Below, one piece after another: positions 28,732 to 39,895 of a stretch of DNA of 64,000 bases. Location of the stretch: NCBI RefSeq assembly GCF_048569485.1, contig NC_134354.1, positions 402,280,185 through 402,344,184 on the forward strand. The letters run 5' to 3'. The DNA comes from Anomaloglossus baeobatrachus. Its lineage: Eukaryota; Chordata; Amphibia; Anura; Aromobatidae. The translations under genes and the position numbers were made by a program. How positions within the stretch are numbered: the stretch's first letter is position 1; each line of letters begins with the position of its first letter. The notes beneath the pieces are model-generated. The model was not told the DNA's origin and searched no databases. It saw nothing but the letters and a program-made list of their open reading frames with translations.

Positions 28732-30979
28732 TAGGGCTGATCGAACGGCCAATAATCCGGGGCCGGCGGATCACTGCCAGATTTAAAAAAAGAGTCCGAT
28801 CCGCTCCGGAATCCGGTGCCCATATAAGTCAATGGGGACCGGAATCCGGAGGTTAAAAACGTTTGTGGAGGGGCTAGGGGGCTAGGAGCGAGCGCAGCAT
28901 ACTCACCGAGGCGCTGTCATGGCGGCACACTCCTTCCGGGTCACGCTGTTACCTTTCGGAGCCGACAATTCAATATTCATTGTTTTCCCCGCCCACCGGC
29001 GCGTGTTGGTTGCAGCTAGACACACCCACACCCTGAGTGGCAGCGTGTCAGCTAACCGCAACCAATCACAGGCGCCGGGTCAGCCGGTGGGCGGGGAAAG
29101 CAGTGTGTCCGTCGCAACTGTGACTCCGGCTTTTTTTTTTTTTTTTATTAATTAAATAAATAATTTAAAAAAACGACGTGCGGTCCCCGCTAATTTTCAT
29201 CCCCAGCCATGTTAATGCCGGCCGGGGGCTGGTATTTCAGCCCGCAGCCGCCCGATATAGCCGCATGTATTACATGCGGCTATACCGGTACATTACCAGC
29301 TCTTCCTGGAGGCGTGATGCGGTGCCAGTCGGGGTAATAGGTTTGTGATTGCACGGGCGTCTGTGAGATACCCGCATCACAAACCTGCAAATGAATGTAA
29401 ATAAACAGAGAAAAATCCTTTATTTACAATAAAGTACAAACGCAGCCTCGTTCACCACTTTATTACCCCAACACCCTGCAGCTCTGGCATAACACGTCCC
29501 ACGGCGACACATCCGGCTCTGCTACATGTCACAGCTAGCAGCCATAAAGCACAACTGCCAGCTCTCAGTGTAGACACTGACTGAGTGGCTGTGACAGGCT
29601 GGGCTGTGACAGTGTCTCCTCCGCAGCTCGCTCCAGTCCCTCCCCTCCTCAGTGCCGGCTCGCCACTCTCGCATGACACTCGGCTCTGCTGTACTGCCAG
29701 CGTGAGCCATGTGTCATGCGATGGGATCGCACCAGTGTAAAATCACATCAGTGTACGTGGAGACAGACAGCTGAGGAGATGGGGAGAAAGTGCTCCCTCT
29801 ATTTTCTCCGCTCCTGTGATGCGATTGCAAGATCGCATCACAGTCGCATGACCCTCGGCTGACACCTGCAGCAGAGGATCATTTGCATATCGCTTCCGAT
29901 GCTATCGCATCTGAAGCGGTACGCAAGTGTACAAGAGCCCTCAGAAGTGTGCGGGTGATGCAATGTCAGACTCATGCGGGTCTAACATCACTCGTCACAG
30001 CCTGCCACTGTCTGAACATGAGCGTGCATGTACCTAGAAACACATGCACACTCCTGTCAGATGTCTGTGCTGCGATGTCACACTTGTGGGAGTCCCTCGC
30101 TGTGACTGCTGCCTAACATAAACCGCATGCGTTTTTTTTAAAATTTAAATAATTAAAGAAAACAACGACGTGCGGTCCCCCCAATTTTCATTCCCAGCCA
30201 TGATAACGCCGGCTGGGGGCTGGTATATCCTCAACCCGCAGCCGCCCGGTATAGCCGCATCTATTAGATGTGACCATTCCGGTGCGATATCGGATCATCT
30301 CGATTGCCCTGGTGCGGTGGCAATCAAGGTAATAGCAGGGGTTAATAACAGCGCACGGCTGCTACTAAACCCCAGGTTTGTGATCGCACGGGCGTCTGTG
30401 AGACACCCGCATCACAAACCTGTAAATTACAGTAAATAAACAAGACACAGAGAAATCCTTTATTTGGAATAAATTACAAACGCAGCCTCCTCCTTCACCC
30501 CTTTATTACCCCACCACAGCCCTCCAGCTCCGGCGTAATCCACACGAGATCCAGCAAAGACACATCCAGCTCTGCTACATGTCAGAGCGAGCAGCCATAG
30601 AGCACGGCTGCCCGCTCTGAGTGCAGCGTAGTACTGACCGCGATAAGCGATGACTGCACAGCAGAGACTGACACAGGCTGGGGGGGCGTGTCAGCCAGAA
30701 ACCAATCACAGCTGAGAGGACGGCCAGTGGGCGGGGAAAACACGGAAAGCTGTGTGATTGTGTGCCCACAGTACAGGAAGTGAAAGCGCGACCCGGAAGC
30801 AGTGTGCCACCATGACAGAGTCTCAGTAAGTATGAAACGCTCATTTATTTATTGTTTTTTTTTTCATTTATATTAATTGCTGATTCCGGATCGTGCAGCC
30901 GGAATCCCGGGTCCGGCACGGGGATAGCGCTGAAACCGCGCGGATCCGGACGTTTACAGTCCGGGTCCGCTCAACACTA
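28732..30979. mobile_element. Non-autonomous hAT element, 2.25 kb, inside Tc1
   Basis: CTCATTTT is repeated exactly at 28724-28731 and 30980-30987. The ends TAGGGCTGATCGAAC and TAGTGTTGAGCGGAC (complement) match the hAT pattern. It is GC-rich and holds two related modules, 29170-29480 and 30160-30500, both beginning ACGACGTGCGGTCCCC. No transposase frame was found. Confidence 0.88.
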
Positions 30980-31095
30980 CTCATTTTAAAGTTTTTTAAA
31001 AAATAAAAAACTGAAAATTGGGGCGTGCAATATTATTTGTCCCTTTTAAGTTAATACTTTGTAGCAACACCTTTTGCTGCGATTACAGCTGCAAG

Positions 31096-32069
31096 TCACT
31101 TGGGGTATGTGTCTATCAGTTTTGCACACCGATAGACTGGAATTCTTGCCCATTCTCCCTTTGCAAACAGCTTGAGCTGAGTGAGGTTGGATGGAGAGCG
31201 TTTGTGAACAGCAGTTTTAAGCTCTTTCCACAGATTCTCGCTTGAATTCAGGTCTGGACTTTGATTTGGCCATTCTATCACCTGGATACGTTTATTTGTG
31301 AACCATTCCATTATAGATTTTGCTTTATATTTTGGATCACTGTCTTGTTGGAAGACAAATCTCCGTCCCAGTCTCAGGCCTTTTGCAGACTCCAATAGGT
31401 TTTCTTCAAGAATGGTCCTGTATTTGGCTCCATCCATCTCCCCATCAATTTTAACCATCTTCCCAGTCCCTGTTCTGTCCCTGTTGAAGAAAAGCAGGCC
31501 CAAACCATGATGCTGCCACCACCATGTTTGACAGTGTGTTCAGGTTGATGAGCTGTGTTGCTTTTACGCCAAATATATCGTTTGGCATTGTGCCCAAAGA
31601 GTTCGATTTTGGTTTCATCTGACCAGAGCACCTTCTTCCACATGTTTGGTGTGTCTCCCAGGTGGCTTGTGGCAAACTTTAAACAACACTTTTTATGGAT
31701 ATCTTTGAGAAATGGCTTTCTTCTTGCCACTCTTCCATAAAGGCCACATTTGTGCAGTGTACGACTGATTGTCGTCCTATGGACAGACTCTCCCACCTCA
31801 GCTGTAGATCTCTGCAGTTCATCCAGAGTGATCATGGGCCTCTTGGCTGCATCTCTGATCATTCTTCTCCTTTGAGATTAAAGTTTTGAGGGACGGCCGG
31901 GTCTTGATAGATTTGCAGTGGCATGATACTCCTTCCATTTCAATATGATCGCTTGCACAGTCCTTCTTGGGATGTTTAGAGTTTTGGAAATCTTTTTGTA
32001 ACCAAATCTAGCTTTAAACTTCTTCACAAGAGTATCATGGACCTGCCTGTTGTGTTCCTTGGTCTTCAT
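31096..32069 (-). pseudogene. Tc1-like transposase, broken
   Basis: Read from 32069 down: MKTKEHNRQVHDTLVKKF (helix-turn-helix) to SRPGRPSKL, then the second DNA-binding part, VLWSDETKIELFG with the first Asp, FQQDSDPKYKAK with the second and SPDLNSSENLW with the Glu. The parts lie in three frames (32069-31878, 31862-31374, 31503-31096), with a stop near 31880 and a frameshift near 31480. It is a DD34E transposase, recent but not functional as it stands. Confidence 0.85.
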
Positions 32070-32830
32070 GATGCTCTATGTGCTTTAAACAGAACACTGA
32101 GACTATCACAGAGCAGGTGGATTTATACGGAGACTTGATTACACACAGATGGCTTATATTTATCATCATCAGTCATTTAGGACAATATTGGATCATTCAG
32201 AGATCCTCAATGAACTTCTGGAGTGAGTTTGCTGCACTGAAAGTAAACGGGAAGAATAATATTAAACGCCCCAATGTTCAGTTTTTTATTTTTTTAAAAA
32301 AAGTTTAAAATAAGCAATAAATTTCATTCCATTTCACACTTGTTGATTCTTCACCATAATTTTTCTTTGTTTGAAGCCTGAAATGTGGGAAAAGGTTGAA
32401 AAAAAAAAATCAAGGGGGCTGAATACTTTCGCAAGGCACTGTAAGGCTACCTCCTTCTGCATGAACTCTAAGATAGAGACGGTTTTGACCTCATCACTCA
32501 GTTGGACCCCCAAAGTGGACAATAGTCTATTCCAGGTTCTGGCATAAATATTGGTGGTCAACGGCTTTCTACTCTGGAGTAAAGGTGCAACCAGATTAGG
32601 GGGAAAAAACCCTTACTCTATTAATAACCTTTCAAATTCCATGCTGCTAGATGAAGGTTGGAAGCTTGAGGAGGTTTGACTGGTCCCTACGAGAGAAGAT
32701 CCGGGATGTCCAGAAGCACCCACGGGTCAGAGATGGACATTCTCCTTAGGAAGGAAAACCATGGTCTGTTGGGGGAAAAGGATACCATCAGGATGACCCT
32801 TGCTCGATCTTCCTTAGGACTGTTAGAATA

Positions 32831-33438
32831 ATACATGTGACTCTCTGGACTGAATTGTTCTCACATATAGGCACTTGCCTTTTTCACCTCCATTTCTGCT
32901 GCTATTTTGACACACTATATAATATTATTGTATTCATACTTACCTGTGTGGAGATTTATGGCTACATATAGACATTGTTTACTTCTATGAATGATCTTAT
33001 GTTACATTTTCATGTTATTGTGACACCGATTCATTTATACTTATTTTTAGCATGTGACATGTTTACATTTATACACGATTAACACCTTTTTACTGGTTTT
33101 GGGTTTTTGTACCTTACCAGCAAAGCTTGCCTGGTGTCCCCCTTGTTGTCTTCCATCCTTGTACTCTATGTAGTTTCATGCACAATTGGAACCTATTTTT
33201 TAATAAAATATATTTTTTATATGGAGGTTGGCACAGGCTTGCATCCCTTTATCTAAATTTGGTCAATTAGATGCTTGCTGCCTCTACGTATGGGTTGTGA
33301 TATTGCCTTATTAGACTTACTCCCAAATGCAAACTGCAAAAATTTAATTACATAACCATCTTCTAGCAAAATTTAAAACCAAGTGCATGTTGCAGTGACT
33401 GCATTGCAATAGCAGATGTGGTATGCTACAGTATGTAA
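32831..33438. other. AT-rich intergenic DNA, nothing recognised
   Basis: No gene, repeat structure or RNA seen in this roughly 600-bp stretch. Confidence 0.5.
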
Positions 33439-33480
33439 AGGGAAGGTATAAAAAAAACCAAAAAAAAAAACACTGAAAAA

Positions 33481-33664
33481 AGAAGGGAATTTTGTTTACT
33501 TACCGTAAATTCCTTTTCTTCTAGCTCCAATTGGGAGACCCAGACAAATGGGTGTATAGGCTATGCCTCCGGAGGCCGCACAAAGTATTACACTAAAAGT
33601 GTAAAGCCCCTCCCCTTCTGCCTATACACCCCCCGTGCTCCCACGGGCTCCTCAGTTTTGGTGC
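33481..33664 (-). repeat. DIRS 3' terminal inverted repeat
   Basis: The inner 130-odd bp (from GGGAGACCCAGACAAATGGG on) is inverted at 39406-39547. The outer 45 bp, with TTACCGTAAATTCC, is unique to this end and reappears in the internal complementary region. Confidence 0.85.
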
Positions 33665-33787
33665 AAAAGCAAGAAGGAGGAAAAAATTATAAACTGGTTG
33701 AAAGTAAATTCAATCCGAAGGAATATCGGAGAACTGAAACCATTCAACATGAACAACATGTGTACACAAAAAAACAGGGGCGGGTGC

Positions 33788-33889
33788 TGGGTCTCCCAAT
33801 TGGAGCTAGAAGAAAAGGAATTTACGGTAAGTAAACAAAATTCCCTTCTTCTTTGTCGCTCCATTGGGAGACCCAGACAAATGGGACGT
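33788..33889 (-). repeat. DIRS internal complementary region
   Basis: Fuses the complement of the 3' outer end (to about 33846) with the complement of the 5' outer end (CTTTGTCGCTCCATTGGG onward). This is the diagnostic DIRS arrangement. Confidence 0.85.
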
Positions 33890-33952
33890 CCAAAAGCAGT
33901 CCCTGGGTGGGTAAAATAATACCTCGTAATAGAGCCGTAAAACGGCCCCTTC

Positions 33953-36211
33953 CTACAGGTGGGCAACCGCCGCCTGTAGGACTCGTCTACCTAGGCTGGC
34001 ATCCGCCGAAGCATAGGTATGCACCTGATAGTGTTTCGTGAAAGTGTGCAGGCTCGACCAGGTAGCCGCCTGACACACCTGCTGAGCCGTAGCCTGGTGC
34101 CTCAAAGCCCAGGACGCACCCACGGCTCTGGTAGAATGGGCCTTCAGCCCTGAGGGAACCGGAAGCCCAGCAGAACGGTAAGCTTCGAGAATTGGTTCCT
34201 TGATCCACCGAGCCAGGGTTGATTTGGAAGCCTGTGACCCTTTACGCTGGCCAGCGACAAGGACAAAGAGTGCATCTGAGCGGCGCAGGGGCGCCGTACG
34301 AGAAATGTAGAGTCTGAGTGCTCTCACCAGATCTAACAAGTGCAAATCCTTTTCACATTGGTGAACTGGATGAGGACAAAAAGAGGGTAAGGAGATATCC
34401 TGATTGAGATGAAAGGGGGATACCACCTTAGGGAGGAATTCCGGAACCGGACGCAGAACCACCTTGTCCTGGTGAAACACCAGGAAAGGGGCTTTGCACG
34501 ACAACGCTGCTAGCTCAGACACTCTCCGAAGTGAAGTGACTGCTACTAGGAAAACCACTTTCTGCGAAAGGCGTGAGAGAGAAATATCTCTCATTGGCTC
34601 GAATGGTGGTTTCTGAAGAACCATCAGCACCCTGTTCAGATCCCAGGGTTCTAACGGACGCTTGTAAGGAGGGACGATGTGACAAACCCCCTGCAGGAAC
34701 GTGCGTACCTGTGGAAGTCTGGCTAGGCGCTTCTGGAAAAACACAGAGAGCGCTGAGACTTGTCCCTTAAGGGAGCCGAGCGACAAACCCTTTTCCAGTC
34801 CAGATTGAAGGAAGGACAGAAAAGTGGGCAAGGCAAATGGCCAGGGAGAAAAACCCTGAGCAGAGCACCACGACAGGAAAATTTTCCACGTCCTGTGGTA
34901 GATCTTGGCGGACGTTGGTTTCCTAGCCTGTCTCATAGTGGCAATGACCTCTTGAGATAATCCTGAAGACGCTAGGATCCAGGACTCAATGGCCACACAG
35001 TCAGGTTGAGGGCCGCAGAATTCAGATGGAAAAACGGCCCTTGAGACAGCAAGTCTGGTCGGTCTGGTAGTGCCCACGGTTGGCCGACCGTGAGATGCCA
35101 CAGATCCGGGTACCACGACCTCCTCGGCCAGTCTGGAGCGACGAGGATGACGCGGCGGCAGTCGGCCCTGATCTTGCGTAACACTCTGGGCAACAGTGCC
35201 AGCGGAGGAAACACATAAGGGAGCTGAAACTGCGACCAATCCTGAACTAAGGCGTCTGCCGCCAGAGCTCTGGGATCTTGAGACCGTGCCATGAACGTCG
35301 GTACCTTGTTGTTGTGCCGGGACGCCATTAGGTCGACGTCCGGCATGCCCCAACGGCAACATATCTCCTGAAACACGTCCGGGTGAAGGGACCATTCCCC
35401 TGCGTCCATGCCCTGGCGACTGAGAAAGTCTGCTTCCCAGTTTTCTACGCCCGGGATGTGAACTGCGGATATGGTGGAGGCTGTGGCTTCCACCCACAGT
35501 AGAATCCGCCGGACTTCCTGGAAGGCTTGACGACTGCGTGTCCCGCCTTGGTGGTTGATGTATGCCACCGCTGTGGAGTTGTCCGACTGAATTCGGATCT
35601 GTTTGCCTTCCAGCCACTGCTGGAACGCTTTTAGGGCCAGATACACTGCCCTGATCTCCAGAACATTGATCTGAAGCGAGGACTCTTGCTGAGTCCACGT
35701 ACCCTGAGCCCTGTGGTGGAGAAAAACTGCTCCCCACCCTGAGAGACTCGCGTCCGTCGTGACCACCGCCCAGGATGGGGGTAGGAAGGATTTCCCCTTC
35801 GATAAAGAAGTGGGAAGAAGCCACCACCGAAGGGAAGCTTTGGTTGCCTGAGAGAGGGAGACGTTCCTGTCGAGGGACGTCGGTTTCCTGTCCCATTTGC
35901 GTAGGATGTCCCATTGAAGAGGACGCAGGTGAAACTGCGCGAAAGGGACTGCCTCCATTGCTGCCACCATCTTCCCCAGGAAGTGCATGAGGCGCCTCAA
36001 GGGGTGTGACTGACCTTGAAGGAGAGATTGCACCCCCGTCTGTAGTGAACGCTGCTTGTTCAGCGGAAGCTTCACTATCGCTGAGAGGGTATGAAACTCC
36101 ATGCCAAGATATGTCAGCGATTGGGCCGGTGTCAGATTTGACTTTGGAAAATTGACGATCCACCCGAAACTCTGGAGAGTCTCCAGAGTAGCGTCGAGGC
36201 TGTGCTGGCAT
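33953..36211 (-). CDS. DIRS tyrosine-recombinase ORF
   Basis: An open frame of 752 codons whose C-terminal part, after about SGLSQEVIATMRQARKPTSA, is a phage-integrase-like tyrosine recombinase with the HSTRAVG motif near its end. The N-terminal part overlaps the RT/RNase H ORF in another frame, and how much of it is translated is unknown. Overlapping RT and recombinase frames are usual in DIRS elements. The enzyme is thought to integrate a circular DNA intermediate. The frame is uninterrupted. Confidence 0.8.
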   Translation of the reverse strand: MPAQPRRYSGDSPEFRVDRQFSKVKSDTGPIADISWHGVSYPLSDSEASAEQAAFTTDGGAISPSRSVTPLEAPHALPGEDGGSNGGSPFRAVSPASSSMGHPTQMGQETDVPRQERLPLSGNQSFPSVVASSHFFIEGEILPTPILGGGHDGRESLRVGSSFSPPQGSGYVDSARVLASDQCSGDQGSVSGPKSVPAVAGRQTDPNSVGQLHSGGIHQPPRRDTQSSSLPGSPADSTVGGSHSLHHIRSSHPGRRKLGSRLSQSPGHGRRGMVPSPGRVSGDMLPLGHAGRRPNGVPAQQQGTDVHGTVSRSQSSGGRRLSSGLVAVSAPLCVSSAGTVAQSVTQDQGRLPPRHPRRSRLAEEVVVPGSVASHGRPTVGTTRPTRLAVSRAVFPSEFCGPQPDCVAIESWILASSGLSQEVIATMRQARKPTSAKIYHRTWKIFLSWCSAQGFSPWPFALPTFLSFLQSGLEKGLSLGSLKGQVSALSVFFQKRLARLPQVRTFLQGVCHIVPPYKRPLEPWDLNRVLMVLQKPPFEPMRDISLSRLSQKVVFLVAVTSLRRVSELAALSCKAPFLVFHQDKVVLRPVPEFLPKVVSPFHLNQDISLPSFCPHPVHQCEKDLHLLDLVRALRLYISRTAPLRRSDALFVLVAGQRKGSQASKSTLARWIKEPILEAYRSAGLPVPSGLKAHSTRAVGASWALRHQATAQQVCQAATWSSLHTFTKHYQVHTYASADASLGRRVLQAAVAHL

Positions 36212-36897
36212 GCCTCTTGGGAGGGAGCCTTGACCAGCAGATCGTCTAAGTAAGGGATCACCGAGTGACCCTGGCAGTGGAGGACCGCGACTACTGTAGC
36301 CATGACCTTGGTGAAAACCCGGGGGGCTGTCGCCAGGCCGAACGGCAGTGCCACGAACTGGAGATGTTCGTCTCCCATGGCGAAGCGCAGGAAGCGCTGA
36401 TGCTCTGGAGCAATCGGAACGTGAAGATAAGCATCTTTGATATCGATCGATGCAAGGAAATCTCCTTGGGACATTGAGGCGATGACGGAGCGGAGGGATT
36501 CCATCCGGAACCGCCTGGTCTTTACGTGTTTGTTGAGCAGTTTTAGGTCCAGGACAGGACGGAAAGACCCGTCCTTCTTTGGAACCACAAACAGGTTGGA
36601 GTAAAAACCGTTACCCTGTTGCTGAAGAGGCACAGGGATCACCACTCCTTCTACCTTCAGAGTGTCCAACGCCTGCAGAAGAGCATCGGCTCGCTCGGGA
36701 GGCGGAGATGTTCTGAAGAATCGAGTCGGAGGACGAGAGCTGAACTCTATCCTGTAACCGTGAGACAGAATGTCTCTCACCCATCGGTCTTTTACCTGTG
36801 GCAGCCAGGTGTCGCAAAAGCGGGAGAGCCTGCCACCGACCGAGGATGCGGTGTGAGGGGGCCGAAAGTCATGAGGAAGCCGCCTTGGTAGCGGCAC
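34972..36897 (-). CDS. DIRS reverse transcriptase / RNase H ORF
   Basis: 641 codons. The N-terminal third is a reverse transcriptase (FVVPKKDGSFRPVLDLK, DIKDAYLHVPI, YLDD). It is followed by an RNase H-like domain starting near VVTTDASLSGWGAVF, with QSDNSTAVAYI. The start overlaps the end of the gag-like ORF by about 30 nt in another frame, suggesting coupled translation. It is uninterrupted. Confidence 0.88.
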   Translation of the reverse strand: MPLPRRLPHDFRPPHTASSVGGRLSRFCDTWLPQVKDRWVRDILSHGYRIEFSSRPPTRFFRTSPPPERADALLQALDTLKVEGVVIPVPLQQQGNGFYSNLFVVPKKDGSFRPVLDLKLLNKHVKTRRFRMESLRSVIASMSQGDFLASIDIKDAYLHVPIAPEHQRFLRFAMGDEHLQFVALPFGLATAPRVFTKVMATVVAVLHCQGHSVIPYLDDLLVKAPSQEACQHSLDATLETLQSFGWIVNFPKSNLTPAQSLTYLGMEFHTLSAIVKLPLNKQRSLQTGVQSLLQGQSHPLRRLMHFLGKMVAAMEAVPFAQFHLRPLQWDILRKWDRKPTSLDRNVSLSQATKASLRWWLLPTSLSKGKSFLPPSWAVVTTDASLSGWGAVFLHHRAQGTWTQQESSLQINVLEIRAVYLALKAFQQWLEGKQIRIQSDNSTAVAYINHQGGTRSRQAFQEVRRILLWVEATASTISAVHIPGVENWEADFLSRQGMDAGEWSLHPDVFQEICCRWGMPDVDLMASRHNNKVPTFMARSQDPRALAADALVQDWSQFQLPYVFPPLALLPRVLRKIRADCRRVILVAPDWPRRSWYPDLWHLTVGQPWALPDRPDLLSQGPFFHLNSAALNLTVWPLSPGS

Positions 36898-38383
36898 CTC
36901 CGGCGGTCTTTTTAGGGCGTGACTTAGACCGCCATGAATCGGAGTTCCTCTGATCCTTCTGAGGCCCTTTGGACGAGGAGAATTGGGCTCTGCCCGTACC
37001 CCGAAAGGACCGAAACCTCGACTGTCCCCTCCTCTGTTGGGGTAATTTTGGTTTGGCCTGGGGTAAGGAAGTTTCCTTTCCCTTGGATTGTTTTATGATT
37101 TCATCCAATCTCTCACCAAACAAACGGTCGCCAGAAAATGGCAAACCGATTAAGCACTTTTTGGCAATCGAATCTGCCTTCCATTCCCGTAGCCACAAGG
37201 CCCTGCGTAATGCCACCGAATTGTCGGCTGCAACCGCCGTACGGCTCGCAGAGACCAGGATAGCATTAATAGCGTAGGACGCAAATGCCGACGTTTGAGA
37301 GGTTATGGAAGCCACTTGCGGCGCAGACGTACGTGTGAGTGCGTCAATTTGGGCTTGACCCGCTGAGATAGCTTGGAGTGCCCATACTGCTGCGAATGCT
37401 GGAGCGAAAGACGCGCCGATAGCCTCATAGATGGATTTCAACCAGAGCTCCATCTGTCTGGCAGTGGCATCCTTGAGTGAAGCCCCATCTTCAACTGCAA
37501 CTATGGATCTAGCCGCCAGTCTGGAGATTGGAGGATCCACCTTTGGACACTGAGTCCAGCCCTTGACCACGTCAGGGGGGAAGGGATAACGTGTATCCTT
37601 AAGGCGCTTGGAAAAACGCTTATCTGGGCAAACTCTGTGTTTCTGGACTGCGTCTCTGAAGTCGGAGTGATCCAGAAACATACTCGCTGTACGCTTGGGG
37701 AACCTGAAACGGAACTTCTCCTGCTGAGAAGCTGACTCCTCTGCTGGAGGAGCTGAGGGAGAAATATCCAACATCTTATTTATGGACGCAATAAGATCAT
37801 TCACTATGGCGTCCCCATCAGGAGTATCAAGGTTGAGAGCGGCCTCAGGATCAGAATCCTGATAAGCTACCTCCGCTTCATCATACAGAGAGTCATCCCT
37901 CTGAGACCCTGAACAATGTGATGAGGTCGAGGGGATTTCCAAGCGAGCTCGCTTAGGCGGTCTGGGACTGCGGTCCGTGTCAGAGACCTCACCCTGGGAT
38001 CTATGAGACACCCCGGGGAGACATTGTTGTTCCAACTGAGGGGGACTAGGGGGCAGTGATTCCACAGTGCCCATGGTCTGAGATACCGGTCTGGACTGCA
38101 AAGCTTCTAGTATTTTAGCCATAGTCTCAGAAAGTCTGTCAGTAAAAACTGCAAACTCCGTCCCTGTCACCTGGACAGTGTTAGCTGGTTGTTCCCCCTG
38201 GGCCCCCCTTAGCAGAGGCTCCGGCTGAGTAAGTGCCACAGGGGCCGAACAGAGCATACAATGAGGGTCAGTGGAACCTGCCGGTAGCGAGGTTGTACAT
38301 GCGGCGCAGGCAGCATAGTAAGCCTGTGTTTTGGCACCCCTGCTTCTTGTGGGCGCCATATTGTTGTCTCCTTTGAGCAACAC
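36869..38383 (-). CDS. DIRS gag-like ORF
   Basis: 504 codons. A cysteine-pair region near the start (YYAACAACTT, HCMLC) resembles the gag-like ORF of other DIRS elements. It is followed by a serine/proline-rich, acidic stretch and a basic C-terminus (RGQSRFRSFRGTGRAQF). It is uninterrupted and lies just upstream of the RT ORF. Confidence 0.8.
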   Translation of the reverse strand: MLLKGDNNMAPTRSRGAKTQAYYAACAACTTSLPAGSTDPHCMLCSAPVALTQPEPLLRGAQGEQPANTVQVTGTEFAVFTDRLSETMAKILEALQSRPVSQTMGTVESLPPSPPQLEQQCLPGVSHRSQGEVSDTDRSPRPPKRARLEIPSTSSHCSGSQRDDSLYDEAEVAYQDSDPEAALNLDTPDGDAIVNDLIASINKMLDISPSAPPAEESASQQEKFRFRFPKRTASMFLDHSDFRDAVQKHRVCPDKRFSKRLKDTRYPFPPDVVKGWTQCPKVDPPISRLAARSIVAVEDGASLKDATARQMELWLKSIYEAIGASFAPAFAAVWALQAISAGQAQIDALTRTSAPQVASITSQTSAFASYAINAILVSASRTAVAADNSVALRRALWLREWKADSIAKKCLIGLPFSGDRLFGERLDEIIKQSKGKETSLPQAKPKLPQQRRGQSRFRSFRGTGRAQFSSSKGPQKDQRNSDSWRSKSRPKKTAGGAATKAASS

Positions 38384-39405
38384 AACAGGGTATATAGCCA
38401 GAAATCAACTGTGCACCATACAGTGTAAAGTATAGCCTGTTAAACATATAACTATAATCACACTTCTGCACATGTGGGGCCAGCACCTCAGGTGCTGCTT
38501 ACCGCCCGCTTAAAGCGGTTGTGTGGCCACCAGAATCCCTGCCTGGGTCCCCCAGCGCTTGTCTCCCCTCTGCAGCGTCCTAGGAGCTGACAGGAATGGC
38601 TGCCGGCGTCCTGAGGAGAGGAGGGAGCCGTGGGCGTGACCCAGAAAGTGCGGGAGCTGGTGCCTCACTGTGCACAGTGAGGGGGGTGGAGTATGTAAAA
38701 CATGCTCCAGCCCTCAGTGCTGCCGTGCTGTACAGCGTCCCGCCCTTCCCCTGACTGGCAGGGCTGGGGGCGGGAAGAGAAAGAGACTAGGCCCAAAAGC
38801 CGGGGACTCGATTTATAAGCGCGGCCGCCGTAAAAGCGCGGCCGGCGCAGAGTCCCCGGCGCACTAACAGTCCCAGCCGCGCCTCAGTAAAAACAATGGC
38901 AGCGGCGGTCAGCGCGGTAGTCCCCATACACAAACACACTCAGCGACGCTGCAGTGTATAATGGCACAAACGCGGTCAGCGCCGCAGTCCCCGGTGCACT
39001 AGCACACCCAGCAATGCTGGAGTGTTGCTGTGCGCGGTCCCCACGGGGACACAGAGTACCTTAAAGTAGCAGGGTCATGTCCCTGAACGATACCCGGCTC
39101 CTATCCAGCAGGCTCCTCAGGAGTTGTGGATGAAGCACGGTCTCAGTGCCTGGAGACCGATAGGATCCCACTTCACCCAGAGCCCTAAGTGGGATGGGGA
39201 AGGAAAACAGCATGTGGGCTCCAGCCTCCGTACCCGCAATGGATACCTCAACCTTAACAACACCGCCGACAAGAGTGGGGTGAGAAGGGAGCATGCTGGG
39301 GGCCCTATATGGGCCCACTTTTCTTCCATCCGACATAGTCAGCAGCTGCTGCTGACCAATCTGTGGAGCTGTGCGTGCATGTCTGCCTCCTTCGCACAAA
39401 GCAAA

Positions 39406-39547
39406 AAAACTGAGGAGCCCGTGGGAGCACGGGGGGTGTATAGGCAGAAGGGGAGGGGCTTTACACTTTTAGTGTAATACTTTGTGCGGCCTCCGGAGGC
39501 ATAGCCTATACACCCATTTGTCTGGGTCTCCCAATGGAGCGACAAAG
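39406..39547 (-). repeat. DIRS 5' terminal inverted repeat
   Basis: Inverted match to the 33530-33664 block. The outer end is GGAGCGACAAAG at 39536-39547. Confidence 0.85.
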
Positions 39548-39895
39548 AAATGTAAAGTAATAATGTTTAAATGTTTTGTTTAAATATTATTTTTTTTTTT
39601 TTTAATTGTGCAAAATAAAAAAAAATAAATAAATAAAAATATTTGATATTTTCCACTGTTAAACACTAGGGGGAGCAGCTTCTGAACTGAATTTCCACTG
39701 TATAAAAAGCTCACGTTACAGCCTGCAGTAAAAGTGGGCAGAGTCTGCTCTCCTGTGTGTGTGTGTGATGGCATGCCTCCCCACTCCTAATCTGACTGTT
39801 TACAACAGATAAGAGAATGACATGTAGGGACACAATGCACAGCCATTTTCCTGGTGACCAGAAATGTCTAAAGTGTCACCAAGGACAGCAGGAGT

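Larger units (their letters stand above)
28573..32441 (-). mobile_element. Tc1-like transposon carrying a nested hAT element
   Basis: Inverted repeats start CAGTGCCTTGCGAAAGTATT on both sides, flanked by TA. The ends are over 100 bp and very alike. Removing the nested 2.25 kb hAT-type element leaves about 1.6 kb, the normal size of a Tc1 element. Its transposase is read on the minus strand between 31.1 and 32.07 kb. Confidence 0.92.
27818..32830 (-). mobile_element. DIRS relic interrupted by a Tc1-like element
   Basis: Both 27818-28570 and 32443-32830 read, on the minus strand, as tyrosine-recombinase-region DIRS sequence (for example RIPPWDLNLALSALTEPPFEPM). The two parts are split by the Tc1 insertion. 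The element is heavily broken with no terminal repeats recognised, so it is older than the other copies. Confidence 0.65.
33481..39547 (-). mobile_element. DIRS retroelement, looks whole
   Basis: 6.07 kb, minus strand. In element order: 5' terminal inverted repeat (about 39406-39547), GC-rich leader, gag-like ORF, RT/RNase H ORF, tyrosine-recombinase ORF overlapping it, internal complementary region (33788-33889) and 3' terminal inverted repeat (33481-33664). All three reading frames are open and no break is visible. The inverted repeats are almost identical, which suggests a young insertion. It lies inside a TTAA-type element, and no target-site duplication is visible, as is usual for tyrosine-recombinase integration. 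Confidence 0.93.

Noticed and set aside
28919-30844. Possible coding in the 2.25 kb hAT element
   Set aside because: Frames are short and none resembles a hAT transposase or zinc-finger BED domain; the element is non-autonomous.
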